A stretch of DNA of 64,000 bases from Deltaproteobacteria bacterium (GTDB taxonomy: Bacteria; Desulfobacterota; Syntrophia; Syntrophales; UBA2210), in NCBI GenBank assembly GCA_016935935.1, contig JAFGPZ010000038.1:9222-73221 (forward strand), read 5' to 3'. The translations under genes were made by a program, and so were the position numbers. The notes beneath the pieces are model-generated. The model saw only the letters and a program-made list of their open reading frames with translations, was not told the origin of the DNA and searched no databases. Within the stretch, counting starts at the first letter, position 1, and every line of letters starts with the position of its first letter. Positions 18,219 to 26,556 of the stretch are shown piece by piece.

Positions 18219-18905
18219 ATGAAAAAGGCTTACGAAATTCTTAAAACAGCTCGAGAAAATAAACAACGAACCCTCTCCGAATATGAAAGCAAGCTTATTC
18301 TTGCAGAGTATGGTATTCCTGTTGTCAGTGAAACCATTGTGAGCAGTTGGGACGAAGCTCGAAAGTCTGCATCGGAAATTGGCTATCCCGTTGTTTTAAA
18401 AGTTTGCTCACCGGAGGTAACACACAAAACCGAACAAAAATTAATCGAGATTAATCTTCGTGATGAAAGAGATTTAGAGACGGCATTTAAAAGACTTTAT
18501 GAACAGGCACAGAATATAAAGGGGGAGATCCTTGTTCAGAAAATGATAACAGGTGCCCGGGAACTGGTCATCGGCCTGATTCGAGATCCTCAATTTGGGC
18601 CCTGCGTGATGTTTGGCCTCGGTGGCATATTTACAGAGATTCTTCATGACGTTTCTTTTCGAGTGGCACCTTTCGGAATGCAGGATGCTATGGAGATAAT
18701 GGAAGAGATCAAGGCAAAATCAATTCTTAATGCTATACGTGGCATGGATGCGGTAGATAGAAATGTTCTAGGAAAAAGCCTTGTCGCACTGGGAAATATA
18801 GGATTGGAACACGAGTCTGTTAAAGAAATAGATGTAAATCCAATGATCGTTCACGGAAGTAAGCCCGTAGCAGTGGATGCCCTGGTGGTTTTAAATGATT
18901 TATAA
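18219..18905 (+). CDS. ADP-forming acyl-CoA synthetase, beta subunit (ATP-grasp)
   Basis: A 228-residue ATP-grasp subunit that transfers phosphate between the alpha-subunit histidine and ADP. Seen: GYPVVLKVCSPEVTHKTE with the second conserved His, the glycine-rich FGLGGIFTEIL, and EIDVNPMIV near the C-terminus. TTAGGAGGTCTG precedes the ATG. It pairs with the alpha subunit immediately upstream. Confidence 0.88.
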   Translation: MKKAYEILKTARENKQRTLSEYESKLILAEYGIPVVSETIVSSWDEARKSASEIGYPVVLKVCSPEVTHKTEQKLIEINLRDERDLETAFKRLYEQAQNIKGEILVQKMITGARELVIGLIRDPQFGPCVMFGLGGIFTEILHDVSFRVAPFGMQDAMEIMEEIKAKSILNAIRGMDAVDRNVLGKSLVALGNIGLEHESVKEIDVNPMIVHGSKPVAVDALVVLNDL

Positions 18906-18906
18906 C

Positions 18907-18962
18907 GGACAATCTCATAAAAAACCTTTTTTGAAGTGTATTCGAGCATTTTGGGGAAAAGA
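18907..18962. repeat. Dispersed intergenic repeat, copy 1
   Basis: A roughly 55-60-nt AT-rich stretch starting GACAATCTCATAAAAAA, about 70% similar by eye to 42930-42987; both directly follow the end of a gene and share the sequence CGARCATTTT...GGGAAAA. Confidence 0.4.
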
Positions 18963-19281
18963 TGGTTGCGGTGGTTGTCATTAAGAAAATCTAATTGTTT
19001 GAGTTCCTTAGTACGAGCTTTTGGATTTTTAGCCAGGCACCGAAATCATCCCCAAAATGGTCTTCAAGCGAGAAAACCTGGCTTTTTGCAAGTACATCAT
19101 AATTATTTTCTGATAACGAATTCTGTATTTAGCGGCACAGTGTGATACTTCTTGCCTCCAAACCTCTTTTAACTGAAGAGCCATCGCCTTCCATGCTTCT
19201 TGTGGCGGGGTAGTTTGTCTGGCATTTTACCCTTTATGTGTGGGTTGGAGGATAGACACTGCGAAGGGGAAAGTGCATCTT

Positions 19282-19330
19282 TTTAAACCTTTATTGGTTT
19301 AAACTATCTATGTAATTATACTAATTACAT
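19282..19330. promoter_or_regulatory. Two palindromes upstream of the ligase gene
   Basis: TTTAAACC / GGTTTAAA (19282-19303, 6-nt centre) and ATGTAATTA / TAATTACAT (19310-19330, 3-nt centre), both perfect. The second is 14 bp upstream of a TTGACA box (19345-19350). They look like operator sites for the ligase-mutase genes. Confidence 0.5.
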
Positions 19331-19488
19331 AATGTAAAAAATGCTTGACATTTATTCGATCTGAGGGTAAGTAACACCATCCATCGTGGGGGGGAATACT
19401 CAGTTTCTACATTTCAAACGCAGTATTTCTAATATTGATGGCTTCGTAAAAATTTCCACATGTATGTTGCATTGCAGCATTATAACGG

Positions 19489-19535
19489 TAAGTAACTTGA
19501 ACTTTTAGCAGATGTCAACAAGTTTGAGTTACTTA
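19489..19535. promoter_or_regulatory. Imperfect 16-bp inverted repeat in the ligase leader
   Basis: TAAGTAACTTGAACTT (19489-19504) pairs with 19520-19535 at 14 of 16 positions around a 15-nt loop. Without a T run it is not a standard terminator; an operator or structured leader is more likely. Confidence 0.4.
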
Positions 19536-19700
19536 GGAATCGGATTGCCCTTCCTCTTGCGTAAAGATACAGAGGGGGGGAGTGTAAGTGGTTGAAATGA
19601 TGCTGTATTGACCCTGCCCCACACCCGCCAAGGGAGAATTTTATTTTTACGAAAACGTCGATATTAAAGTAAATTAAGAAAAAGAGGGGGTTACTAATTA

Positions 19701-21257
19701 ATGAATGCAAGTGATGGTTTGCGGTTAAGTGCTTGGAAGTTTCCAGACAAGACAGCTGCGGTTTATTTTGATGAACGATTGACATACAAAGAAATGGACA
19801 ATCGAGTGAATCGGCTGGCAAATGGAATGCTGAAGAAGGGAATCAAAAAGGGAGATAAGGTAGCCTATATGATGTTCAATTGCCTGGAGGCGCTTGAGAT
19901 TATCCAGGCATTGCTGAGGATTGGTGCTATTCTGGTTCCCATAAATTTCCGTCTTGATGCCGAGCGGACGGAATTTATTATTAATCATTGTGACGCTACG
20001 TACATTTTCGTGGGCGGCAATCTGCTTGATACGATAGAGCCCATGATGCCCAACCTTAAAAACATAGCCAAGGAAAATTATATCGTTGTAGGCGAAGGTG
20101 GAGATGGATATACCAGATACGAGGATATGATTTCCGATGTGGACATCAATCCCGAAGCGGATATACGACCTGAGGATACTGCCTATCTAGCCTATACTTC
20201 GGGAACAACGGGATTGCCCAAAGGCGTTATTACGTCTTCAAAGGCTCTTATGTATAATATGCAGAATGCCATGATGCGCGGTTACGGCAGAAAAGGAGTC
20301 ACGCCGGAAGACAGGGCTCTTCTTGTCCTTATGCCCCTGGTACACTCCAATTCAATCTGGAGTACGTCGATTACGTTATGGTATGGCGGAACAAACGTAA
20401 TATACAAATCGAAGGGTTTCGATGCGGAAGAAGTCCTGATGCTGATGGACAAAGAGAAGGTCAGTACCTCTTCACTGGTGCCCTTCATGCTGGCTAAGAT
20501 ACTCGATCTGCCTGAGGAAGTCCGTGATAAGTACGATGTGAGCAGCGTTACTTCGCTGGGAAGCGGATCGGCGATGTTGTATCCTACGGTTATCGAAAAA
20601 ATGCTGAATTATTTCCAGGGTGTCAGGTTGAGCAACAGTTACGGCTCATCCGAAACAGGGCCTGCTACTACACTGAGGCATCATGAGTTGAGTACTAATC
20701 CGACCAGCATAGGTAAGGTTATCCCCGGGGTCGAGGTAAAGGTTACCGATGATGATTTTAATGAATTACCTCCCGGAGAGGTAGGACATATCTGGATTAA
20801 GAGCGACGTAGCTTTTGACGGATACTATAAGGATCCCGAGAGAACGGCAAAATCCAAAAAGGGTGAATGGGCGTGTGCCGGAGATCTGGGGTATTATGAT
20901 GAAGAGGGGTATTTCTATCTTGCGGACAGAAGTGATGATATGATCATAAGCGCCGGCGAGCATATAGCGCCTCCTGAAGTGGAGAACATTCTTCTTGAAA
21001 ATCCCAAGATTGATGAAGTTGCCGTTATCGGTATTCCCGATGAACTGTACGGGCAGATCGTGGGTGCGATTATCAAGCTTAGAGAAGGTCAGGAAATGAC
21101 TGTTGACGAAGTTAAGGAACACTGCCGCGGCACCGGAATGGCCGGGTTTAAGCTTCCCCGAAGGGTTGAATTTGTCGATGACTTCCCCAAGACCCTGACA
21201 GGAAAGATTCTGAAGAGGGAGCTGCGCGAGAAGTATAAGAAGGAATCCGGGCTATAA
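19701..21257 (+). CDS. AMP-forming acyl-CoA synthetase/ligase
   Basis: A 518-residue ANL-superfamily ligase that activates a carboxylic acid to acyl-CoA with ATP cleaved to AMP. Seen: P-loop-like AYTSGTTGLPKGV (near 161-173), NSYGSSETGP, the hinge region DRSDDMIISAGEHIAPPEVE and the catalytic C-terminal Lys in TLTGKILKREL. The start follows AAAGAGGGGG. It precedes the mutase genes and is probably the entry step that makes their acyl-CoA substrate. A decayed copy of its last 22 codons lies 43 bp downstream. Confidence 0.9.
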   Translation: MNASDGLRLSAWKFPDKTAAVYFDERLTYKEMDNRVNRLANGMLKKGIKKGDKVAYMMFNCLEALEIIQALLRIGAILVPINFRLDAERTEFIINHCDATYIFVGGNLLDTIEPMMPNLKNIAKENYIVVGEGGDGYTRYEDMISDVDINPEADIRPEDTAYLAYTSGTTGLPKGVITSSKALMYNMQNAMMRGYGRKGVTPEDRALLVLMPLVHSNSIWSTSITLWYGGTNVIYKSKGFDAEEVLMLMDKEKVSTSSLVPFMLAKILDLPEEVRDKYDVSSVTSLGSGSAMLYPTVIEKMLNYFQGVRLSNSYGSSETGPATTLRHHELSTNPTSIGKVIPGVEVKVTDDDFNELPPGEVGHIWIKSDVAFDGYYKDPERTAKSKKGEWACAGDLGYYDEEGYFYLADRSDDMIISAGEHIAPPEVENILLENPKIDEVAVIGIPDELYGQIVGAIIKLREGQEMTVDEVKEHCRGTGMAGFKLPRRVEFVDDFPKTLTGKILKRELREKYKKESGL

Positions 21258-21300
21258 GCAATTTTAACATAGTTAGGAAGAAATAAGAGATCAGATCCGA

Positions 21301-21367
21301 GACCCTGACAGGAAAAATGCAGAAGCAGAGGCTGCGCGATACTTATGAAAAAGAATCGGGGCTATAA
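21301..21367 (+). pseudogene. Remnant 3' end of a second acyl-CoA ligase gene
   Basis: These 67 nt align without gaps to the last 67 nt of the intact ligase gene (21191-21257), including the stop codon. In frame they encode TLTGKMQKQRLRDTYEKESGL against TLTGKILKRELREKYKKESGL in the intact gene. Nothing upstream of it resembles the rest of a ligase, so a tandem paralogue appears to have been lost by deletion, leaving only its tail. Confidence 0.75.
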
Positions 21368-21499
21368 CTGATGAGTCTGTGCGATGGAGAGATAGGGCAG
21401 TGTTGAAGAATCGGGTGGCTTCATGCTTCTGGGTTTCGGGGAAGTGATGATGATTTTGTTATACAGACCAGAAAATTATGGAAAGGAGAGGATATTTTT

Positions 21500-23203
21500 A
21501 TGTCTGAGAAAGTAGAGAAGAGTTTATTTGGTAACGAGGCTATCAATCTGATAGAAAAGGGATATCAGGATTGGTTTAACAACAGTTTACGGGAAGCGGA
21601 CAGAGAATCGGAGGGGAACTTTTTTACGCATTCAGGAATTCCGATTAAATTACTCTATACTCCTGTCGATGTTAAAGACTTTGACTACGGTGAGGATTTG
21701 GGATTTTCCGGAGAGGCTCCCTATGTGCGCGGCGTATACCCGAACATGTACCGTGGGCGATTATTCACGGTTCGTCAGCTGGCGGGTCTGGGATCACCGG
21801 AGGACTGTAACAAGAGGATCAAATATCTGCTTGATCACGGGGCGACAGGTATAAGCATATTATTCGACCTGCCTACGATTCGCGGGTACAATTCAGATGA
21901 TCCCGAGGCGGAAGGAAACGTCGGTGCCTGTGGCGCGGCAGTTGATTCCATCTGGGACATTGACGCATTTTTCAAGGATATTGATTTGGGAGAGGTAAGC
22001 ACATCGATCGTGACACATCTTCCCAGTACAAGCATCGTAATCCCGGGCATGTATTTTGCCGTAGCACAGCAGAGGGGAACACCGATAGAGAATGTGGCGG
22101 GCACCTCCCAGAACGACTTTATCATGGAAACCTGCGTGGGTAGTGCTCCTGAAATTCTCCCCCCGGCAGCGTCATTCAGGCTCCAGTGTGACGTAGTGGA
22201 ATGGATCTGCAAGAATGCACCTCGCTTTAATCCTATCAGCTATAACGGTTACAACCTCAGAGAGGCGGGTACGGATGCAGTTACAGAGGTGGGTATTGCA
22301 ATATCAAACGCTATAGCGACAGCAGAAGAGCTGATCGGCAGAGGAATGAGCATAGACGATTTTGCACCACGGATGTCCTTCTTCTGGGATCTGCACAATG
22401 ATTTCTTTGAAGAGATTGCGAAGTGTCGTGCAAGTCGTAAGGTATGGTATAAACTCATGAAGGAACGCTTTGGTGCAAAGAACAAAAAAACGTTGCTCAT
22501 GCGTTACCATGTTCAAACTGCAGGTGTAACACTCCCGGCGACCGAACCCTACAATAATATAGCACGTTCAGCGATTCAGGGTCTGGCAGCGGTTTTAGGT
22601 GGATGCCAGTCGTTGCACATAGACTCTTATGACGAGGCATACTCGGCACCTACAGAAGAAGCGGCCCTCGTATCCCTGCGTTCGCAGCAGATTATTCAGG
22701 CTGAAACTGGTATTGTCAACACAGTAGATCCCCTTGCAGGATCATACTATGTTGAGCACCTTACAGACGAGATGGCCAAACGGATCGAGGCCTACATTAA
22801 GAAGATCGAAGGTATGGGCGGTCTGGTTGCAGCCGTAGAGAGTGGCTGGCTGCATCGTGAAATCAGTTCATACAACATGAAATACCAGAGGGCGATTGAG
22901 ACAGGCGAATATAAGGTAGTAGGTGTGAATTACCAGAAGGCCGCAGAAGGTGCGGCTACCGATATCGAAGTATTTAAATATCCCGAGACCTACTCAAGGC
23001 AGAAAGCGAAACTGGAAAAACTGTATAAAGAACGTGATGATAAGAAAGTCAAGGAATGCATGGACATCCTGCGCGAGAAGTGTCACAGTGACGAGAATCT
23101 CTATCCCTACACAATAGAAGCGGTGAAGAATCTCGTGACTTTAGGGGAGATCGAGGAACTCTTCCGCGAGGAATTCGGGCTCTGGTCATTCCCGCTAATC
23201 TAA
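21500..23203 (+). CDS. B12-dependent acyl-CoA mutase, large (catalytic) subunit
   Basis: A 567-residue TIM-barrel subunit of the methylmalonyl-CoA mutase superfamily, lacking a B12 domain, which is the separate next gene. This split (about 565 plus 135 residues) is that of isobutyryl-CoA and 2-hydroxyisobutyryl-CoA mutases. By manual alignment the residues that define methylmalonyl-CoA mutase are changed: Tyr89 is Leu94 (FTVRQLAG), the carboxylate-binding Arg207 is Ser215 (TCVGSAPEILPP), and the radical-protecting His244 is Asn252 (SYNGYNLREAG). Methylmalonyl-CoA is thus an unlikely substrate; a branched or hydroxylated acyl-CoA without a second carboxylate is more probable. The start follows GAAAGGAGAGG. 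Confidence 0.85.
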   Translation: MSEKVEKSLFGNEAINLIEKGYQDWFNNSLREADRESEGNFFTHSGIPIKLLYTPVDVKDFDYGEDLGFSGEAPYVRGVYPNMYRGRLFTVRQLAGLGSPEDCNKRIKYLLDHGATGISILFDLPTIRGYNSDDPEAEGNVGACGAAVDSIWDIDAFFKDIDLGEVSTSIVTHLPSTSIVIPGMYFAVAQQRGTPIENVAGTSQNDFIMETCVGSAPEILPPAASFRLQCDVVEWICKNAPRFNPISYNGYNLREAGTDAVTEVGIAISNAIATAEELIGRGMSIDDFAPRMSFFWDLHNDFFEEIAKCRASRKVWYKLMKERFGAKNKKTLLMRYHVQTAGVTLPATEPYNNIARSAIQGLAAVLGGCQSLHIDSYDEAYSAPTEEAALVSLRSQQIIQAETGIVNTVDPLAGSYYVEHLTDEMAKRIEAYIKKIEGMGGLVAAVESGWLHREISSYNMKYQRAIETGEYKVVGVNYQKAAEGAATDIEVFKYPETYSRQKAKLEKLYKERDDKKVKECMDILREKCHSDENLYPYTIEAVKNLVTLGEIEELFREEFGLWSFPLI

Positions 23204-23247
23204 GAAATAACATAATTATACTATCAGACAGGAGGTAAAGAAGGATT

Positions 23248-23652
23248 ATGGAACGTAAAGTAAGGGTGGTTATGGCCAAGTTAGGACTTGATATACACTG
23301 GCGTGGGGTCTACCTCATCTCACAATTTTTGAAGGATGCTGGGATGGAAGTAGTTTATGTAGGAAACAAATTTCCGGAGCAGATCGTTGAATCAGCGATA
23401 GAAGAAGACGCAGATGTCGTTGGATTAAGCTCGCTGAGCGGCAATCACATGGTACTTGGTCCAAAGGTAGTAAAACTGCTTAAAGAGAAGAAGATGGACA
23501 ACGTAAAGGTATTCATGGGTGGTGTTATGGCGCCTGCCGATGCAGTGGAACTGGAAGAGAAACACGGTGTACACAAGGTATACCTGCCGGATACTCCCAT
23601 GGAGACTATCATTAACGGCATATATGACAGTGTTGGTGTAAAGCGCCAGTAG
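23248..23652 (+). CDS. Acyl-CoA mutase small subunit, B12-binding
   Basis: A 134-residue cobalamin-binding domain with the base-off/His-on signature: KLGLDIHWRG (Asp15, His17, Gly20), SSLSGNH near 63-69 and FMGGVMAP near 91. It starts 44 bp after the large subunit with ACAGGAGGTAAAG before the ATG, and completes the radical enzyme with adenosylcobalamin. Confidence 0.92.
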   Translation: MERKVRVVMAKLGLDIHWRGVYLISQFLKDAGMEVVYVGNKFPEQIVESAIEEDADVVGLSSLSGNHMVLGPKVVKLLKEKKMDNVKVFMGGVMAPADAVELEEKHGVHKVYLPDTPMETIINGIYDSVGVKRQ

Positions 23653-23676
23653 AAAAAGATACAAACGAGGCGATAC

Positions 23677-24660
23677 ATGCAGGAAGTAGAGAGGCTGGTT
23701 GAAAAGTCGCTACAGGGTGACAAACTTTCGACAGCTAGGCTGATATCATTTGTGGAGCGTGGGGATAAGCGGACGCCATATATACTGGAGAAGATGGATC
23801 CCTACGCTGGAAATGCCTACTACATCGGGATAACGGGGCCGCCCGGGGCCGGGAAGAGTACCTTAATCGACCGTCTCGTGAAGACCTTTTGCGAGAATAA
23901 ATATTCGGTTGGGGTTATTGCTGTAGATCCGACGAGTCCATTCAGCGGTGGAGCGTTGCTGGGCGACCGTGTCCGGATGAATATAGAAAGTGGGAAGTAT
24001 GACTATTTTTTCCGGAGCATGAGCGCAGGGAAGGTCATGGGGGGGCTTTCGAGAACGACGAAAGAGACCTCGAGAATTCTTGATGCAAGCGGCCGCCAGA
24101 TAATCATAATTGAGACGGTGGGCGTCGGACAGTCGGAACTGGACATAGCGAAAGCTACAGACACGGTACTGGTGGTCCTGACGCCTGACGCGGGTGACGC
24201 CATACAAACCATGAAGGCGGGCCTGATAGAGATAGCGGACGTTTTTGCAGTGAACAAATCAGACCGGCCTGGGGCGGAAAATATATCACTGTCGCTGGAG
24301 GGAATGCTTGATCGGAAAGAGAAGATTCACGATATGCAGGGATGGCGCCCTCCAATATATCTGACAGCGTCATCTCTGAACAAAGGCGTAGAAGCTCTGT
24401 ACGAAGGCCTGTGGAAGCACTACCACTATCTGCAAAAGGAAGGGAAGCTTGAAGAAAGGCGAAGGAAGCAGCTCAGGGAGGAGTTGCGTTCCCAGATAGA
24501 AATGGAGTTTGTAAGAGTAATCTGGGAAGATATTTTAGATGCCGAGAACATTGACAACTTGGCAGAGGCAATGTGGAAGAGCAAAACAAGTCCGCGGACA
24601 GTGGCTCGTAAGATAGTAGAGAAAAGAGTAGCGGACAAAATATTGGCAAAAGAAATATAG
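23677..24660 (+). CDS. MeaB/ArgK-type G-protein chaperone of the mutase
   Basis: A 327-residue P-loop GTPase that gates adenosylcobalamin loading and protects or reactivates the mutase. Seen: Walker A GPPGAGKST (54-62), DPTSPFSGGALLGDR, the metal-binding IIIIETVGVGQSE, NKSD specificity motif, and a C-terminal helical dimerisation arm. It starts 24 bp after the B12 subunit, confirming that the three genes are a functional mutase module. Confidence 0.92.
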   Translation: MQEVERLVEKSLQGDKLSTARLISFVERGDKRTPYILEKMDPYAGNAYYIGITGPPGAGKSTLIDRLVKTFCENKYSVGVIAVDPTSPFSGGALLGDRVRMNIESGKYDYFFRSMSAGKVMGGLSRTTKETSRILDASGRQIIIIETVGVGQSELDIAKATDTVLVVLTPDAGDAIQTMKAGLIEIADVFAVNKSDRPGAENISLSLEGMLDRKEKIHDMQGWRPPIYLTASSLNKGVEALYEGLWKHYHYLQKEGKLEERRRKQLREELRSQIEMEFVRVIWEDILDAENIDNLAEAMWKSKTSPRTVARKIVEKRVADKILAKEI

Positions 24661-25056
24661 AAGGACGCAGATCGGAATAAGAAGAATAAAAGTAACAGAG
24701 AGAGTATAGGGAAACATTTGTCTGTGTCTTTGTTTGATGGGGTTAAAGGGGGTGGTTCGTAGGCGCCTTCATAAGTAATGAATAAAAAAAAGAATATAAC
24801 ATCCGAGGAAATGTGGTTAGGAATAGCTATCTGTGTATGTGTATATGGTAAAATTTGATGACGTTGAGAATAACCAACATTCGGCGGTGCAAGAGTTACT
24901 CGTTGTTAGGGTGAGGAGCATTTCTGAAATGCTGATGTGTATTGATAGTAAATGAGAGAAGGGTTGTTTGTATCAGTAATTTTTCAAAAAATGCTTTGTG
25001 GTAAGGTAAGAGAAACATATTAAAAAATGTTAATTAAGAAAAAACTGTAACAAAGA
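24661..25056. other. 396-bp intergenic region
   Basis: No gene. It is AT-rich and holds one perfect 17-nt palindrome (AGCATTTC-T-GAAATGCT, 24917-24933), a possible operator about 135 bp before the HMG-CoA-lyase-like gene. Confidence 0.55.
24917..24933. promoter_or_regulatory. 17-nt palindrome, candidate operator
   Basis: AGCATTTC and GAAATGCT arms flank a single T. No consensus promoter hexamers are evident next to it. Confidence 0.35.
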
Positions 25057-25068
25057 GTGGAGGTAAGG

Positions 25069-26442
25069 ATGAAAGAAGAGAAGTTAAAAGTAGATAAAAT
25101 CGAAAATCTTGGACAGCTAGCACGTTTGCTGGATGTAAAACTCAAAGATTTACTGCCTGAGAAAGTTGATATGTTGGAGCTTTTTCTGAGGGATGGTCTT
25201 CAGCACTCACCAAAATACATACCTGTTCAGGCGAAGTTATGGTATGCCGATCAGATTGTGAAGGCAGGATACAAGAAGATTGAAGTAACCAACTTCAGCC
25301 ACCCGGTTCTTATGCCGCAGAGTCGCGATGCGGAAGAGATGATGTACCAGGTATACAATCTTCAGTCTGTGAGAGAAAATAAGCCTGAACTAAAGGTTTA
25401 TGGAATGACAGTTCCCGCTTTTGAAAGAATAGCGGAGTGTTGTCAGAAGGGTTTCGGACCAGACAGTGTTGCCTTTACAATATCTGCGGAAGATCTTCAT
25501 GGGAGGAGAAATTCAGGGAGAACTAGGAGTGAATACTGGAAGGAAATTCCCGAGTTTGTTCGAATTGGAAAGGAAAACGGCTTCAAGGTCGATTGTGCTT
25601 TGGCGAGTGTGTATGGATCGGGCATGGCTGGTCTTGTACCAATTGAAAATACAATTGAGATTATGGACCGTTGCCTCGATATGGGTATCAAGGATTTTAC
25701 TCCCTGTGATTCCACCGGCGAATGTAACCCGTTGAGGGCATTTTTATATATGGCGGCGCTCGTCGACCGATACAGCAAGTATGATGATGAGATCACTTAC
25801 CGGCTCGCGCATTTTCATGAAGCCAGAGGCATGGCAGTGGCCAATACTATAGCTGCAGTGCTTGGTGGGGCGAGAATCGTGGAAACCGCCATTGGTGAAG
25901 GCGGAGGGCAGCCGGCATTTTTCGTTGACGGTGTTCCTGGAACCGGAAGCGGACCGCTTTATACAAATTCATGGGAAGTAGGAAACTGTTCCACAGAAGA
26001 TGTTCTTGTTGCGTTAGATGAGATAGGAATAGATACCGGTGTGGATATTGACCATGTCCTTGCGATAGGAAGGTGCTTTGAGTGGACGATGGGAACCAGT
26101 CTCAAACCGTGGTGTACGAAATCGGGAAGACCGATCAAGCAACCGGTTGAGTGGAACAATTCCGAGCTCAATCTGGCATATATACCGCCCTATCCGCCTG
26201 AGGTATCATGGGCAGATCCATCCAGATACAAACCCGCTTCGGCTGACTTTATAGCGAAACAGCTTGAAGGTCGCGAATATAAAGGTTCTTGGGAAGAGAA
26301 AGTGAAACAAGTTGATGAAATGATGAAAGGGAAGACGGCCGTGCTGTCGCATGGCGGTAATGTTCCGGGTAAGGAAGGATTTGTTTTCGAGAACAATCCT
26401 GCCAAGAAGAGATGGTTCCTCCTGCCAAAGAGGCAGAAGTAA
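25069..26442 (+). CDS. HMG-CoA lyase-like DRE-TIM barrel protein
   Basis: A 457-residue metal-dependent lyase/synthase of the HMG-CoA lyase (DRE-TIM) family, which make or break C-C bonds next to a CoA thioester. Seen: FLRDGLQ (Arg41, Asp42), the metal ligands HFH (His248, His250) and VGNCSTEDVL, the counterpart of the lyase GNVATEDV segment. The catalytic Cys of HMG-CoA lyase (GGCPYA loop) is absent: the loop reads GEGGGQPAFFVDG (276-288). A C-terminal extension of about 100 residues is extra compared with the usual 300. ATG 25069 follows GTGGAGGTAAGG. Likely a relative with a different acyl substrate. It sits between the mutase module and an SDR. Confidence 0.78.
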   Translation: MKEEKLKVDKIENLGQLARLLDVKLKDLLPEKVDMLELFLRDGLQHSPKYIPVQAKLWYADQIVKAGYKKIEVTNFSHPVLMPQSRDAEEMMYQVYNLQSVRENKPELKVYGMTVPAFERIAECCQKGFGPDSVAFTISAEDLHGRRNSGRTRSEYWKEIPEFVRIGKENGFKVDCALASVYGSGMAGLVPIENTIEIMDRCLDMGIKDFTPCDSTGECNPLRAFLYMAALVDRYSKYDDEITYRLAHFHEARGMAVANTIAAVLGGARIVETAIGEGGGQPAFFVDGVPGTGSGPLYTNSWEVGNCSTEDVLVALDEIGIDTGVDIDHVLAIGRCFEWTMGTSLKPWCTKSGRPIKQPVEWNNSELNLAYIPPYPPEVSWADPSRYKPASADFIAKQLEGREYKGSWEEKVKQVDEMMKGKTAVLSHGGNVPGKEGFVFENNPAKKRWFLLPKRQK

Positions 26443-26457
26443 TAATCGGGCAAGTGA

Positions 26458-26519
26458 AGCTTTCAGGGATACCGTGAACTCAGTGAACGGTACGGATTTA
26501 TCGTAGTACCCTGAAAGCT
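26458..26519. repeat. Structured inverted repeat between lyase and SDR genes
   Basis: AGCTTTCAGGG (26458-26468) and CCCTGAAAGCT (26509-26519) are perfect 11-bp arms; an inner ACCGT/ACGGT stem lies at 26471-26491. No T run follows, so it may be an attenuating or RNA-stabilising structure. Confidence 0.5.
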
Positions 26520-26556
26520 GAAAAATGGGGACAAAGCAAGAAAGGAGGAGGGAGAC

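Larger units (their letters stand above)
18906..19700. other. 795-bp regulatory-looking intergenic region before the ligase
   Basis: No gene. It holds a dispersed repeat copy (18907-18962), two adjacent palindromes (19282-19330), a TTGACA box at 19345-19350 without a good -10, and another imperfect inverted repeat (19489-19535). A 69-codon frame at 18936-19145 is rejected for lack of a start signal. Confidence 0.6.

Noticed and set aside
18936..19145. 69-codon frame after the synthetase beta subunit
   Set aside because: Overlaps a dispersed repeat, has no start signal and no recognisable product.
21500..23652. Calling the mutase methylmalonyl-CoA mutase
   Set aside because: The carboxylate-binding Arg and two other defining residues are replaced; only the superfamily call is safe.
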